Below are positions 50,963 to 60,239 of a stretch of 64,000 bases of DNA, one piece after another. Within the stretch, counting starts at the first letter, position 1, and each line of letters opens with the position of its first letter. The stretch is from NCBI RefSeq assembly GCF_024228675.1, contig NZ_CP100461.1, positions 682,001-746,000 on the forward strand. Direction: 5' to 3'. The notes under the pieces were generated by a model. It did no database searches and was not told the origin of the DNA. It saw only the letters and a list, made by a program, of their open reading frames with translations. The DNA comes from Salinigranum marinum (GTDB taxonomy: Archaea; Halobacteriota; Halobacteria; Halobacteriales; Haloferacaceae). A program made the position numbers and the translations under genes.

Positions 50963-51844
50963 ATGCGTTCTGAAACGAGCGGGGAGTCGAGTGGGTCGCG
51001 TGAGTCACGTGGGGGGCCGGCGGTGTCGAAACGGACGGCAGACGGGCCGCCGGCGCGACGCCGGGGCAGGCGGGCGTTTCTCGCGGGCGCTGGCGCGGCG
51101 CTCACCGCGCTGTCGGGCTGTACGTTCAACGTCAACGTCGGTGGAGGGGACTCGTCCTCGCCGACAGCGGCCCCGTCGACGGCGACGCGGACGCCGACGA
51201 CGACACCGACCCCGACGGCAACGCCGACAGCCACGCCGACGGAGACGCCCACACCCACGCCGACCGCGACGGCGACGCCCGAACCGGAGTACGTCGTACT
51301 GACCGCACAGCCCGAACCGCGGTTCGTCGTGTTCGAGACGGTGACGCCGACGCCGGGGCCGCTCCGGTATCGGCTGGAGAACTTCTACCTGTACGTCGTC
51401 GACGCCGACGACGCGCTGCTCAACTCGCCGGACACGGAGGAACTGTACGGCTCGATCACGGTGCGAGGCAACGACGGCGACGCCGACGTCGCGACGACGG
51501 CGGGGCTCGAAGAGGTGTGGGAGCGCGACCGCGCCGATGCGATCGAACTCGCGGAAGGAAGCGGTACGGCGCTCACGACGGTGTTCGATCCCGTCTTCGA
51601 GTTCCCCGCGAGCGTCGACCGCGGGGCGGCGTACATCGAGATCACGCCGAAGTTCTTCGAGGCCGACAAGGGGGCCAACGGCGACGATACGCTGGAGAAC
51701 TGGGGGGCGAACACGCGGTGGTTCCTCGATCAAGAGCCCACGCGGGCGGACTACTCTCGGGACACGGGGGAGTCGTGGTTCCGCATCGACATGGACGACC
51801 GGGGGACGTACGTCCGGCTCTCGTTCGACATCGTCCAGTTCTGA
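50963..51844 (+). CDS. Tat-type lipoprotein with TP-rich linker
   Basis: 293-aa predicted lipoprotein. The N-terminal part has RRGRRAFLAGAGAALTALSGC (about residues 33-53), a Tat signal with lipobox LSGC where the mature Cys would be lipidated. A 50-residue Thr/Pro repeat linker follows (alternating TPT units) and then a beta-rich globular domain of about 180 residues with no recognised family. Probably anchored outside the membrane. ATG at 50963 lies in a normal position for the signal. Confidence 0.8.
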   Translation: MRSETSGESSGSRESRGGPAVSKRTADGPPARRRGRRAFLAGAGAALTALSGCTFNVNVGGGDSSSPTAAPSTATRTPTTTPTPTATPTATPTETPTPTPTATATPEPEYVVLTAQPEPRFVVFETVTPTPGPLRYRLENFYLYVVDADDALLNSPDTEELYGSITVRGNDGDADVATTAGLEEVWERDRADAIELAEGSGTALTTVFDPVFEFPASVDRGAAYIEITPKFFEADKGANGDDTLENWGANTRWFLDQEPTRADYSRDTGESWFRIDMDDRGTYVRLSFDIVQF

Positions 51845-51898
51845 TCGGGGGGTGCGCCGCCCGCAACCCACTTACACACCCGGTCCCACGCACTCACA

Positions 51899-54649
51899 AT
51901 GAGCGAGGGCGGCGAGAGTCACGGCCGGGCACTGCTCCGCGACAGCGACACGGACTTCGACCCCGATGCCGTGGACATCGCCGACGAAGACGTGCTCTCG
52001 CTGCTCGACCCCGCGGTCCGCGAGTGGTGGGTCGACCAGTTCGGGGCGTTCGTTCCGCAGAACGGCGGCTTCTTCACGCCGCCACAGCGCGAGGCGATCC
52101 CCCTCATTCACGCCGGCGAGAACGCGCTCATCTGCGCCCCGACGGGGTCGGGAAAGACACTCGCGTCGTTCACCGCGATCATCAACGAACTGTTCCGGCG
52201 GGAGCGCGAGTCCGCCGACGGTCTCGACAACTCGGTGTACTGCCTCTACGTCTCGCCGCTGAAGTCGCTCGCGAACGACATCCACCGCAACCTCACCGAG
52301 CCGCTTTCGGGGATCTCGGAGCGGATGGAGACGGACGAGTGTGAGATCCGTCACGCGATCCGCCACGGCGACACCCCCTCCGCCGAGCGTCAAAAGATGC
52401 TGGAGGTGACGCCGCACGTCCTCAACACCACGCCGGAGACGCTGGCGATCCTCTTGAACTCCCCGAAGTTCAAGGAGAAACTGCGAACGGTCGAGTACGT
52501 CGTCGTCGACGAGATCCACTCGCTCGCGGAGAACAAACGCGGGACGCACCTGTCGGTGTCGCTCGAACGGCTGGAGGGGCTCGTCGAGGAGTCGCCGACC
52601 CGCATCGGCTGTTCGGCCACCGTCGAACCGCTCACGACGATGGCGGAGTTCCTCGTCGGCCGCGAGGGGGGCGAGCCGCGCGAGTACGAGCTCGTCGACA
52701 CCCGGTTCGTCCGGGAGTTCGACATCCGGCTGGAGTGTCCGACGGACGACCTCATCGACACGCCCGCCGGCGTCGTCCACGAGCGCTTCTACGATCGCCT
52801 GCACGAACTCGTCTCGTCGCACACGAACACGCTGGTGTTCACCAACACCCGGTCGGGGGCCGAGCGGGTGTTACATACCCTCCGTGAGCGCTTTACCGGC
52901 TACGACGAGGAGAACTCGGGCTGTCACCACGGCTCGCTCTCGAAAGAGCGACGCCAGACGATCGAAGAGCGGCTCAAGCGCGGGGAGTTGGACGTCGTCA
53001 CCACCTCCACCTCGCTGGAACTCGGCATCGACATGCCCCACATCGACCTCGTCGTGCAGGTGGGCTCGCCGAAGTCCGTCGCGAGCCTGCTCCAGCGCGT
53101 CGGCCGGGCAGGCCACCGGCTCGGCCAGACGGTCGAGGGTCGTGTGCTCGCGCTCGACCGCGACGAACTCGTCGAGTGCGCCGTGATGTTACGGAAGGCC
53201 ACCGAGGGGTTCGTCGACCGCGTGTTCGTCCCCGAGAACGCCCAGGACGTCGCCGCACAGCAGGTGTACGGCATGGCGATCAACGGCGTCAAACGGGAAG
53301 TGAGCGTGAAGGAGACGCTCCGCCGGGCGTACCCTTACCGGGACTTCTCGGACGCGGAGTGGGAGCGGCTCATGCGGTATCTCACCGCGGCGTACGACGG
53401 CCTTGAGGAGAAGAACGTCTACGCGAAAGTGTGGCGCGACACGAACGACCCGCCCTCGGGCGAGCACCACTACGAGGCGTTCGACGTCGGCGAGCCCCTG
53501 CTCGGCAAGCGCGGCCGGATGGCCCGCGTCATCTACATGACGAACCTGGGGACGATCCCCGACTCGTTCACCTGCGACGTCGTCACGCGCGGCGGGAACG
53601 ACTGGGTCGGAAACCTCGACGAGAACTACCTCGACACCCTCGAGAAGGGAGACGTGTTCGTCCTCGGCGGCGACAACTTCGAGTACCGCTACCGCCGCGG
53701 CTCGAAGGTGTACGTCGATCCGACGTCGAAGCGGCCGACCGTCCCCTCGTGGTTCTCCGAACGGCTTCCGCTGTCGTACGATCTGGGTCGGGAGATCGCG
53801 GCGTTCCAGGGGGAGTTGACGGAGCGGCTCGAACACGGCGGCCGGCCTGCTGCCCGCGAGTGGCTCCGCGAGTTCCCCCTCGACGAGAACTCCGTCCGCG
53901 CCGTCGCGTGCATGTTCGACGAGCAACTGCGGTACGCCGGCGTGGACTCCGTCTCGACCGACAGCCGCCTGGCGGTCGAAGAGGTGAAAGACCGCGGGGA
54001 GTATCGCCGACACTACCACGTCCACTCGCTGTACGGGCGGCGGTTCAACGACGGGCTCTCCCGGCTCGTGGCGTACCACTGCTCGCGGCGGGCCAACGCC
54101 AACGTCCAGGTCACGGTCGCGGACAACGGCTTCACCGTGTCGATGCCACTCAACCGGAAGGTCGACGTCGCGAGCCTGCTCGCCGGGCTCGATCCCGACT
54201 CGGTGGTCGGCGACCTCCGCGCTGCCCTCGAGGGGACCGACCTCCTGAAACGCTACTTCCGGATCAACGCCACGCGCTCGCTGATGATCCTCAAGCGGTA
54301 CAAGGGGTACGAGAAATCCGCCGCCCAGCAGCAGGTCTCCAGCGAAATGCTGCTGTCGTTCGCCCAGGAACTGGACTCCTTTTCGGTGATGGAGGAGACC
54401 TACCGCGAGATCCTCGACGACAAGCTGAACGTCGACGGGATCCGGGAGGTGCTCTCGGCCGTCCAGCGCGGGGAGATCACGGTCGAGAGCCGATCGGCGG
54501 ACACGCCGTCGCCGCGGGCGTTCGGCCTCGCCACGCTCATGGCGAGCGACGTGGTCCTCGCGGAGGACGAAAGCGAAGTGCTCCAGGAGTTCCACGAACG
54601 GGTGCTCGCGGAGATCGACGACGTGACGCGCGTCGACGCCGACGACTAG
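51899..54649 (+). CDS. lhr: Lhr-type ATP-dependent DNA helicase
   Basis: 916-aa SF2 helicase of the Lhr-core family implicated in DNA repair. Helicase motifs: Walker A APTGSGKT (about 80), DEIH (about 205), SATV (about 240), then QRVGRAGH (about 400, motif VI). The conserved Lhr C-terminal winged-helix and beta-sheet part (YHVHSLYGRRFNDGLSRL, YHCSRR) is present. Length is normal for Lhr-core. Single gene; ends in a CTAG shared with the convergent gene. Confidence 0.92.
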   Translation: MSEGGESHGRALLRDSDTDFDPDAVDIADEDVLSLLDPAVREWWVDQFGAFVPQNGGFFTPPQREAIPLIHAGENALICAPTGSGKTLASFTAIINELFRRERESADGLDNSVYCLYVSPLKSLANDIHRNLTEPLSGISERMETDECEIRHAIRHGDTPSAERQKMLEVTPHVLNTTPETLAILLNSPKFKEKLRTVEYVVVDEIHSLAENKRGTHLSVSLERLEGLVEESPTRIGCSATVEPLTTMAEFLVGREGGEPREYELVDTRFVREFDIRLECPTDDLIDTPAGVVHERFYDRLHELVSSHTNTLVFTNTRSGAERVLHTLRERFTGYDEENSGCHHGSLSKERRQTIEERLKRGELDVVTTSTSLELGIDMPHIDLVVQVGSPKSVASLLQRVGRAGHRLGQTVEGRVLALDRDELVECAVMLRKATEGFVDRVFVPENAQDVAAQQVYGMAINGVKREVSVKETLRRAYPYRDFSDAEWERLMRYLTAAYDGLEEKNVYAKVWRDTNDPPSGEHHYEAFDVGEPLLGKRGRMARVIYMTNLGTIPDSFTCDVVTRGGNDWVGNLDENYLDTLEKGDVFVLGGDNFEYRYRRGSKVYVDPTSKRPTVPSWFSERLPLSYDLGREIAAFQGELTERLEHGGRPAAREWLREFPLDENSVRAVACMFDEQLRYAGVDSVSTDSRLAVEEVKDRGEYRRHYHVHSLYGRRFNDGLSRLVAYHCSRRANANVQVTVADNGFTVSMPLNRKVDVASLLAGLDPDSVVGDLRAALEGTDLLKRYFRINATRSLMILKRYKGYEKSAAQQQVSSEMLLSFAQELDSFSVMEETYREILDDKLNVDGIREVLSAVQRGEITVESRSADTPSPRAFGLATLMASDVVLAEDESEVLQEFHERVLAEIDDVTRVDADD

Positions 54650-54828
54650 TCGACGAGGAGTTTGAGGGCGACGAAGACGATGAGTCCGATGACGATCGCG
54701 ACGCCGTAGCGCTGGAAGAGTCCCCCCTCGAGGCCGGCGGCCGTGATCCCGGCGATCGCGCCCGAGATAGCCCCGATCACGCCGCGTCGGACCTGCTGGT
54801 TGTCGTGCCAGGCCGATCTCAATCCCAT
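54646..54828 (-). CDS. Small membrane protein
   Basis: 60-aa protein with two hydrophobic segments at residues 16-33 and 41-59 (GVIGAISGAIAGITAAGLEGG, YGVAIVIGLIVFVALKLLV) around a short loop. Start ATG at 54828. Its TAG overlaps the helicase TAG on the other strand in CTAG. No family recognised; a haloarchaea-specific membrane peptide is likely. Confidence 0.65.
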   Translation of the reverse strand: MGLRSAWHDNQQVRRGVIGAISGAIAGITAAGLEGGLFQRYGVAIVIGLIVFVALKLLVD

Positions 54829-54924
54829 GTAGCCCGCGTTCGACGGAGAGCCGTATCAACTTCCCGGTGTCCGGTCGGTCCCGGTGAAACGGTTCGTCGC
54901 CCGCGGCCCTAGAGGTGTATCCAG

Positions 54925-55043
54925 AGATATATACAGTAGTTATCGGGTATGAGTCTCGGTAGTGAATTCTTATATCCCATCACAGAAAACTTATTGCCGA
55001 ACGAATATCACCCACAAACGAGAGTGGGAGGGAGCCATGACAG
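54925..55043 (+). promoter_or_regulatory. A/T-rich upstream region of the C2H2 protein gene
   Basis: Three TATA-like elements (AGATATATAC at 54925-54934, CTTATATCC at 54969, ACTTATTG at 54989) are followed by a CCCAC-N8-GTGGG hairpin (about 55010-55028), a Shine-Dalgarno-like GGGAGGGAG (about 55026) and a five-codon upstream reading frame (ATG at 55037) that overlaps the start codon. Unusually A/T-rich for this region and clearly regulatory in look. Confidence 0.5.
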
Positions 55044-56456
55044 ATGACACTTAGCGATGAGTACCGGCAACTCGCGGCGCTCATCGACGCGTTGGAGGCG
55101 CGGGGGATCACTGTACGGGAGGCAGCTCCGGTCAACGGAAGCGGTCACGACGGATCGAGCACCGATCGGTTCACCGTCCACCTGGAGGTCGAGCTCCCGG
55201 AACAGGGCTCTTCCCAGCGGCTCGTCGCCGACGACGTGATCGCTGTCGGCGAGGAAGACGAGGGTCCCGACGGCTCGACCGACGGTGTGAGCGACGCGAC
55301 GCGCCAGTCCGACGAGGGGGCCGAGGAATCGACGACCGTCGCCGTGGACGCCGGTCGCGATGGCGACGTGGACGACGAGGCCGACACCGGTGTCACTGAG
55401 CCCGATCCACCCCGGGCCGGCCGGAAAGCCGGTGCCAGCGACGGGGCGGAGCCAAGGTCCGCCGACGAAGACACCGAGACCGTCAGCGACCGTGTCGACG
55501 AGGCGGAACGCGAAACGGTGGACGACGCCGAGACCGTCAGCGACGCGGACACGACCGACGACGAGTCGGACGCGGGGGCCGTCCCCTGCACCCACCCCGA
55601 CTGCGACCGCACGTTCGAGACGGAGCGCGGCATGAAGATCCACCGGACCAAGGCCCACCCGCTCTCGGACCTCGTCGACCCCTCCGCGCGCGGCGCGATC
55701 CACCACGATCCCGAAGCCCTCGCCGAGGTGTACGACGAGTACGAGACGTTCGCCGAGATGACCGCGGCGCTCGACGTCGACGTCGGGGCCCAGGCGGTCC
55801 GCAAGCAGATGATCCGCCACGGGATTCACGAACCCGAGGGACAGACTTCGGCCAACGCGTCGTCGACGAGCGTCGAGGAGAACGACGCCGACGAGTCGAC
55901 GACGGACGGCGAACCCGCCGACCCCGTCGCTTCGGAGGCCGACAGCGGCGAGCGGCCGCCGCCCGGCGACGCGACCAACGGAACGACCGGAACCGCCGGC
56001 CTGGCGGACGGCGGGACCGGACCGTTGGAGGCCCCCGATGAGACGGAAGGAGTGGACGGTGCGCGAGATCACGACGAACTCGACGGACCCGACTCCGAGG
56101 CGGGAACGGACGGCTCCGGGCGCTCGCCGGCCGCCGACGCCGGGTCGGACGGGGCGGCGGAGCCGGAGTCCCACCCCGACCCCGAGCCCGAACCGGAACC
56201 CGAGCGCATCGCGGACCGACTGCCCGACCTCGACCTCCCGGGGTCGCTCTCCACGGAGGAACTGATGTCGGCCGTCGAGACCGCGAACACGCTCTACGAC
56301 GTCCAGCGTCACCTCGACCTCGACCGCGAGACGACCAGGGACGTGCTCTCGGAGTACGACCTCCTCGAACTGGTCTCGGGGCGGGCCGCCTCCGTCAGCG
56401 ACCGCGAGAAAATGAAATCCGAGATCCACGAACGCCTCCGCCGAGCGGCGACGTAG
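55044..56456 (+). CDS. C2H2 zinc-finger protein with N- and C-terminal helical domains
   Basis: 470-aa protein with a C2H2 finger at about residues 182-206 (C-x4-C, CTHPDCDRTF, then MKIHRTKAH). A region of about 60 residues after the finger reads like a winged helix or HTH (LAEVYDEYETFAEMTAALDVDVGAQAVRKQMIRHGI), and the C-terminal 80 residues another (STEELMSAVETANTLYDVQRHLDLDRETTRDVLSEYDL). The rest is acidic disordered linker. Probably a DNA-binding regulator. Not assigned to a family. Upstream region is unusually A/T-rich. Confidence 0.7.
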   Translation: MTLSDEYRQLAALIDALEARGITVREAAPVNGSGHDGSSTDRFTVHLEVELPEQGSSQRLVADDVIAVGEEDEGPDGSTDGVSDATRQSDEGAEESTTVAVDAGRDGDVDDEADTGVTEPDPPRAGRKAGASDGAEPRSADEDTETVSDRVDEAERETVDDAETVSDADTTDDESDAGAVPCTHPDCDRTFETERGMKIHRTKAHPLSDLVDPSARGAIHHDPEALAEVYDEYETFAEMTAALDVDVGAQAVRKQMIRHGIHEPEGQTSANASSTSVEENDADESTTDGEPADPVASEADSGERPPPGDATNGTTGTAGLADGGTGPLEAPDETEGVDGARDHDELDGPDSEAGTDGSGRSPAADAGSDGAAEPESHPDPEPEPEPERIADRLPDLDLPGSLSTEELMSAVETANTLYDVQRHLDLDRETTRDVLSEYDLLELVSGRAASVSDREKMKSEIHERLRRAAT

Positions 56457-56504
56457 TACGCTCGGGAACACACGACGCGCCCGGGCTCTCCTCCCTCGAC
56501 GGAC

Positions 56505-56930
56505 CTACTCACCCCGACGATCCAGCCAGGTTTCGTGGAGGTGGACCCACTCGACCCCGTTCGGCGTCTCGGGGGCGCGCCGGAACAGCACGGTCGAGAT
56601 TCGCCCCGTCCGGTCGTCGCCGACCGTCTGCCACTCCTCGTACGTGCCGAGACAGATCTCGGATCCGACGACGCGCGGCTCGAACGTCGACGTCTCGACC
56701 GTGACGTCGTCGTGGACCGCGTGTGCGTCGAAGACATCTCTCGTGATCCCCTCCCGACTCCGCGTCAGCCCCGACGGCTGTACCATCCGGAAGTCGTCGG
56801 CGAGCACGTCGGAGAACCGTTCGAGCGCCGCGCGCGTCTCAGGGAGCTCGCCCACGAACCACAGCTCGAAGAACGCGTGGAGCTCCGCCACCTCTGTCGC
56901 ACACCGCTCGGCCAGCGAACCGTCGGTCAT
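56505..56930 (-). CDS. NTF2-like protein of unknown function
   Basis: 141-aa NTF2-fold protein. The N-terminal helix ATEVAELHAFFELWFVGELPETRAALERFSDVLADDFRMVQPSGL and the final strands (TVLFRRAPETPNGVEWVHLHETWL) suggest a SnoaL/DUF4440-like fold. Catalytic residues are not evident. ATG at 56930 begins the fold; the longer frame upstream is Arg-rich and not NTF2-like. Convergent with the zinc-finger gene. Confidence 0.7.
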   Translation of the reverse strand: MTDGSLAERCATEVAELHAFFELWFVGELPETRAALERFSDVLADDFRMVQPSGLTRSREGITRDVFDAHAVHDDVTVETSTFEPRVVGSEICLGTYEEWQTVGDDRTGRISTVLFRRAPETPNGVEWVHLHETWLDRRGE

Positions 56931-57025
56931 ACGGGCCGAACGGCGGCGACGCTCTTGACTCTCGGTGGTCTCCCGTTCGGCGGGGGCAGAGTGGCAGCGG
57001 ATGGGACCGCACGACCGGTCGCCCG

Positions 57026-59674
57026 CTACCGCCGCGCCCACGCGAGCATCCGCGCGTAGAACGGCTCGGAGCCGAGCGCCGTGGCGTCGCCGACGAGGAC
57101 GAGCGCCTTCTTCGCACGGGTCAGCGCGACGTTCACCCGCCGGTGGTCCTCGAAGATGGGGCCGTCCAGCGCACCCGTAGCGACGAACGAGACCACGACG
57201 ACCTCCTTCGCGGAGCCCTGGAACCGATCGACGGTGTCGACGGTCACGTCGACCCGGCGGCTGATCTCGGCGACCTGCGCGCGGAACGGCGCGATGACGC
57301 CGATCTCTTCCTCCGAAACGCCGGCGTCGAGAAACGCCCGGACAACGCCCGCCACCCGGTCGGCCTCGATCGGGTTGGCGTTCCCCTCTCGCCGGCCGCC
57401 GGGGTCGACGAACGAGACGGCGTCCCGTAGCTCGGCGGGCAGTCGGGAGTCGTCGACGCCGGGCAGGTCCGAGAGCCGCTGGGCGGCGACCGCGCCCGAC
57501 GCGGGCCGGAGCCGGCCGTCGTAGAACTCGCTGGAGGAGAACGCCTGGATGCGCTGGGCCATCCGGTACTGCCGGTCGAGCATCACCGAGGCGCCCGGAT
57601 ACCGATCGACGAGCCGCTCGAACAGCGACGTCGAGAGATCGGTGTCCGCCCGGACGACCGGCGGCAGTTGCTGGTGGTCGCCGACGAGGACGAACCGATC
57701 GGCGAGGTTGATCGCGGCGAGCGTCCCCGGCTCGGTGAGCTGGGAGGCCTCGTCGACGAGCGCGACGTCGAAGCTCCCCTCCCGGAGGACGCGCGAGCCG
57801 CAGGCGGCGGTGGTTGCGGCGACGACCGGCGCGTCGCGGAACGCGGCGGCGAGCGCGTTCGGATCACCGCGCTCTCGGAGCCGGAGGTCGTGCATGTCGT
57901 CGCGGACGCCGTTCTCGCTCCCGACGCGGACCGCGCGCTCGAACCCCTGGTCGCGGAGCGCCTCCAGGGCGTTGTCGACCGCGCGGTTCGTGAACGCAGC
58001 GAGGAGGACGCGGTCGCCGCGGTCGACCAGGGCGCGGACCGTCCGGGCGATGGTGTACGTCTTCCCCGTGCCGGGCGGGCCGTGGACGAGCGCGCAGTCC
58101 TCGGCGTTCACGGCGCGGTTCACCGCGGCGTTCTGCGCGGCGTTGTTGTCGATGTACGTTCGCTCTTCGGCCGAAAACGATGGTTCGGTCCGCCCGAACA
58201 GCACGTCCTTCCGGCGTTCGTCGCCCTTGAGGAGGGCGTCGTGGAGCGCCGTCAGCAGCCGCGAGACGGTGATCTCCGACGGGTAGACGTCCAGCCGCCG
58301 GAGCTCGACCGGTTCGTCCGTCGTGACGACGATCTCCTCGTCGAGCCGCTCGATCCGACAGAGTTCCGCGTGACCGGCGACCGGGTCGCCGTCGGATGCG
58401 AGCGCGACGTCGCCTGTCCTGAGCTTCGACACCGCGTCAGACCGCTTCCGCGCGCGAAGTTCCCACCGGCCGTCCGCTCGTTCCGTCCGACCGAGCGGTT
58501 CGAGGTCGATCAGCGCGCGGTCGTCCGCGGCGCGTGCTTCGGCGGTCTGTTCCCACAGCTTACGGTACTCGGCGTGTGTGGCCCGACGTTCGGCCTCGAT
58601 GTCGCCGTACGTGCGGTCGAAGTACGCGCGCTCTTCCTCGGGGATCGCCGTGCCGATCTGTCCGGCCTTCGACTCCTGGTCGAGGCGGCCCGAGACGACC
58701 ATACAGGTGTCCTGCTCGAAGCAGTACTCGCACTTCGCGCCGGCTTCGTACCCCGTCGGGACCCCGGCGTCGAACTCCATCGCGGCGATCTCGTTTCTGG
58801 TCCGAACGACGTACTCGAGGAGGCCCTTCCCGATGGAGAACTCCTTGGCGGGCGAGAGATCGCCGCTCTCTTCGACTCGTTCGAGCGCCGTGTTCTTCGT
58901 GTACAGCAGCGTCCCGGTGTCGGGCGCGTCGGCTCCCGAGTCGCCGAGCATGAGCGCGTAACACGCCGCCTGGATCTTGTCCTGAAAGCGTGGCTCGCGT
59001 TTGAGGTTCTTCCCGGTCTTCAGTTCGACCGGACAGTCCCGACGAATGGCGTCGGCCCGTCCCTTCATCCCGAACGTCGGCGAGACGAGCGTGTACTCCG
59101 ACCGCCACTCGTCGGCCTGGGTGAGCGTCCCCTGCGCGAGCCACCCTTCGATGGCCGCGGCGTTGCGCCGCACCTCGTCTTCGACCTCGTTAGCGTCCCT
59201 CCCCAGGAGGCCGAGCTCCAGCCCCGCCTCGGCGACGCGCTCCTCGACGGCCGAGTCGAGGTCCACGCCGCGAAGGAGATCGCCGAACACCTCGTGCACG
59301 ACGGTCCCTTTCACTACGGGGTAGTTCAGGGGGATCCCCGAGAGCTTGTTCAGGTAGTACATCCGCGGACACTGCACCCACGACCGAACGTCGGTCACGT
59401 CGACGAGGAACTCCGGTTCGAGGACGACGTACGAGGCACGCGAGGTCGCGTACGTCGTCTCGCCGCGGAACTCTTCTTCTTCGACCTCGGTGACGAGGAG
59501 CGTCATCCCCGCTTCGGCGTGGTCGGCCGTCGCCGTCCACTTCCCCCAGAGCGTCACTCGCACCGGGTCACTGTCGTCGGGTCTGATGGAGAACTCGACG
59601 AGGTCCCGCTCGCCGTAGCGCGTGTCCACGGTCCGTGCCGTACCGACGTCGACGACGACTCCGCGGAGGTTCAC
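57026..59674 (-). CDS. Dna2-like nuclease-helicase
   Basis: 882-aa protein combining a Cas4/RecB-like nuclease with an SF1B helicase, as in eukaryotic Dna2. The nuclease has Fe-S cysteines at about 111 and in CEYCFEQDTC (about 330), KGTVVHEVFG (about 123) and GRADAI...ELKTGK (about 206-222). Helicase motifs are GPPGTGKT (about 532), DEASQLTEPG (about 640), GDHQQLPP (about 665), QYRMAQRI (about 700), VDTVDRFQG (about 815) and VALTRAKKAL (about 855). An N-terminal OB-like region (residues 1-90) precedes it. It lies in a minus-strand group with two low-complexity proteins. Confidence 0.9.
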   Translation of the reverse strand: MNLRGVVVDVGTARTVDTRYGERDLVEFSIRPDDSDPVRVTLWGKWTATADHAEAGMTLLVTEVEEEEFRGETTYATSRASYVVLEPEFLVDVTDVRSWVQCPRMYYLNKLSGIPLNYPVVKGTVVHEVFGDLLRGVDLDSAVEERVAEAGLELGLLGRDANEVEDEVRRNAAAIEGWLAQGTLTQADEWRSEYTLVSPTFGMKGRADAIRRDCPVELKTGKNLKREPRFQDKIQAACYALMLGDSGADAPDTGTLLYTKNTALERVEESGDLSPAKEFSIGKGLLEYVVRTRNEIAAMEFDAGVPTGYEAGAKCEYCFEQDTCMVVSGRLDQESKAGQIGTAIPEEERAYFDRTYGDIEAERRATHAEYRKLWEQTAEARAADDRALIDLEPLGRTERADGRWELRARKRSDAVSKLRTGDVALASDGDPVAGHAELCRIERLDEEIVVTTDEPVELRRLDVYPSEITVSRLLTALHDALLKGDERRKDVLFGRTEPSFSAEERTYIDNNAAQNAAVNRAVNAEDCALVHGPPGTGKTYTIARTVRALVDRGDRVLLAAFTNRAVDNALEALRDQGFERAVRVGSENGVRDDMHDLRLRERGDPNALAAAFRDAPVVAATTAACGSRVLREGSFDVALVDEASQLTEPGTLAAINLADRFVLVGDHQQLPPVVRADTDLSTSLFERLVDRYPGASVMLDRQYRMAQRIQAFSSSEFYDGRLRPASGAVAAQRLSDLPGVDDSRLPAELRDAVSFVDPGGRREGNANPIEADRVAGVVRAFLDAGVSEEEIGVIAPFRAQVAEISRRVDVTVDTVDRFQGSAKEVVVVSFVATGALDGPIFEDHRRVNVALTRAKKALVLVGDATALGSEPFYARMLAWARR

Positions 59675-59717
59675 GACCGCTCTCCGCCCCCGACGAGTAA
59701 AAACCCTGTCCGTCGGC

Positions 59718-60182
59718 TCAGCCGTCCTCGGTGCGCTCGGTCCGTCGGGGCTCGCCGTGTCGCCGGAGCGTCGACAACAGCGCGGTCGCCTCGTCGTCGA
59801 TCCCCCGCAGGCGCGCCGTCGTGACGATCTCGGGATCTAGGACGAGACCGGTCGGCCCGCCGTCGGCCGCCGCAGTCGTGTCGACCGCTCCGTCCGTCGC
59901 CGCGGGTTCCGACCGGGACCGCTGCTTCCGGTCGTCCTCCGGGTTACACCACTCGAACCCGCTCTCGGTCGCGAACTCGATCTCGGTCGGTGACTGCGCT
60001 TGGTCACACCAGACGAACTCCGACGTGGTCGGGGCAGGAGCTGCTCCACCCGTCGGACACGCGAGCGACTGCTCGTCGTCCCGGGCATCGACCGCGCGGT
60101 CCGCGTCGCTCGGGGCCGCCGTGACGTCCGCCTCCCGCTCTCCGACCGCCCCCCGATCCGAGTCCGTCGAGCCGCGTCTCAC
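59718..60182 (-). CDS. Acidic low-complexity protein with two F-x-W-C motifs
   Basis: 154-aa protein, not recognised. Residues 1-50 and 90-120 are Ala/Thr/Asp-rich and probably disordered. Between them the motif F-x-W-C-(D/N) occurs twice, EFVWCDQAQ and GFEWCNPED, 25 residues apart, and a further Cys lies before them. The C-terminal 40 residues are helical and basic. GTG start at 60182 (a stop lies in frame upstream). 43 nt from the Dna2-like gene, probably one transcript. A paralog family among haloarchaea is suspected. Confidence 0.55.
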   Translation of the reverse strand: MRRGSTDSDRGAVGEREADVTAAPSDADRAVDARDDEQSLACPTGGAAPAPTTSEFVWCDQAQSPTEIEFATESGFEWCNPEDDRKQRSRSEPAATDGAVDTTAAADGGPTGLVLDPEIVTTARLRGIDDEATALLSTLRRHGEPRRTERTEDG

Positions 60183-60239
60183 GGCGGCGACACACCTCGC
60201 CGTTCGGCGTCATGCCGGGACCGGAGGCGGCCGCGGCAC

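Noticed and set aside
53189-54859. Long minus-strand open frame opposite the Lhr helicase
   Set aside because: Composition is typical antisense shadow (Val/Arg/Asp repeats) with no recognisable motif. The plus-strand Lhr motifs are complete.
59718-60182. Frameshifted remnant of a larger zinc-ribbon protein
   Set aside because: An in-frame stop precedes the GTG, and neither neighbouring frame shows a continuing zinc-ribbon. I keep it as an intact small gene, with reduced confidence.
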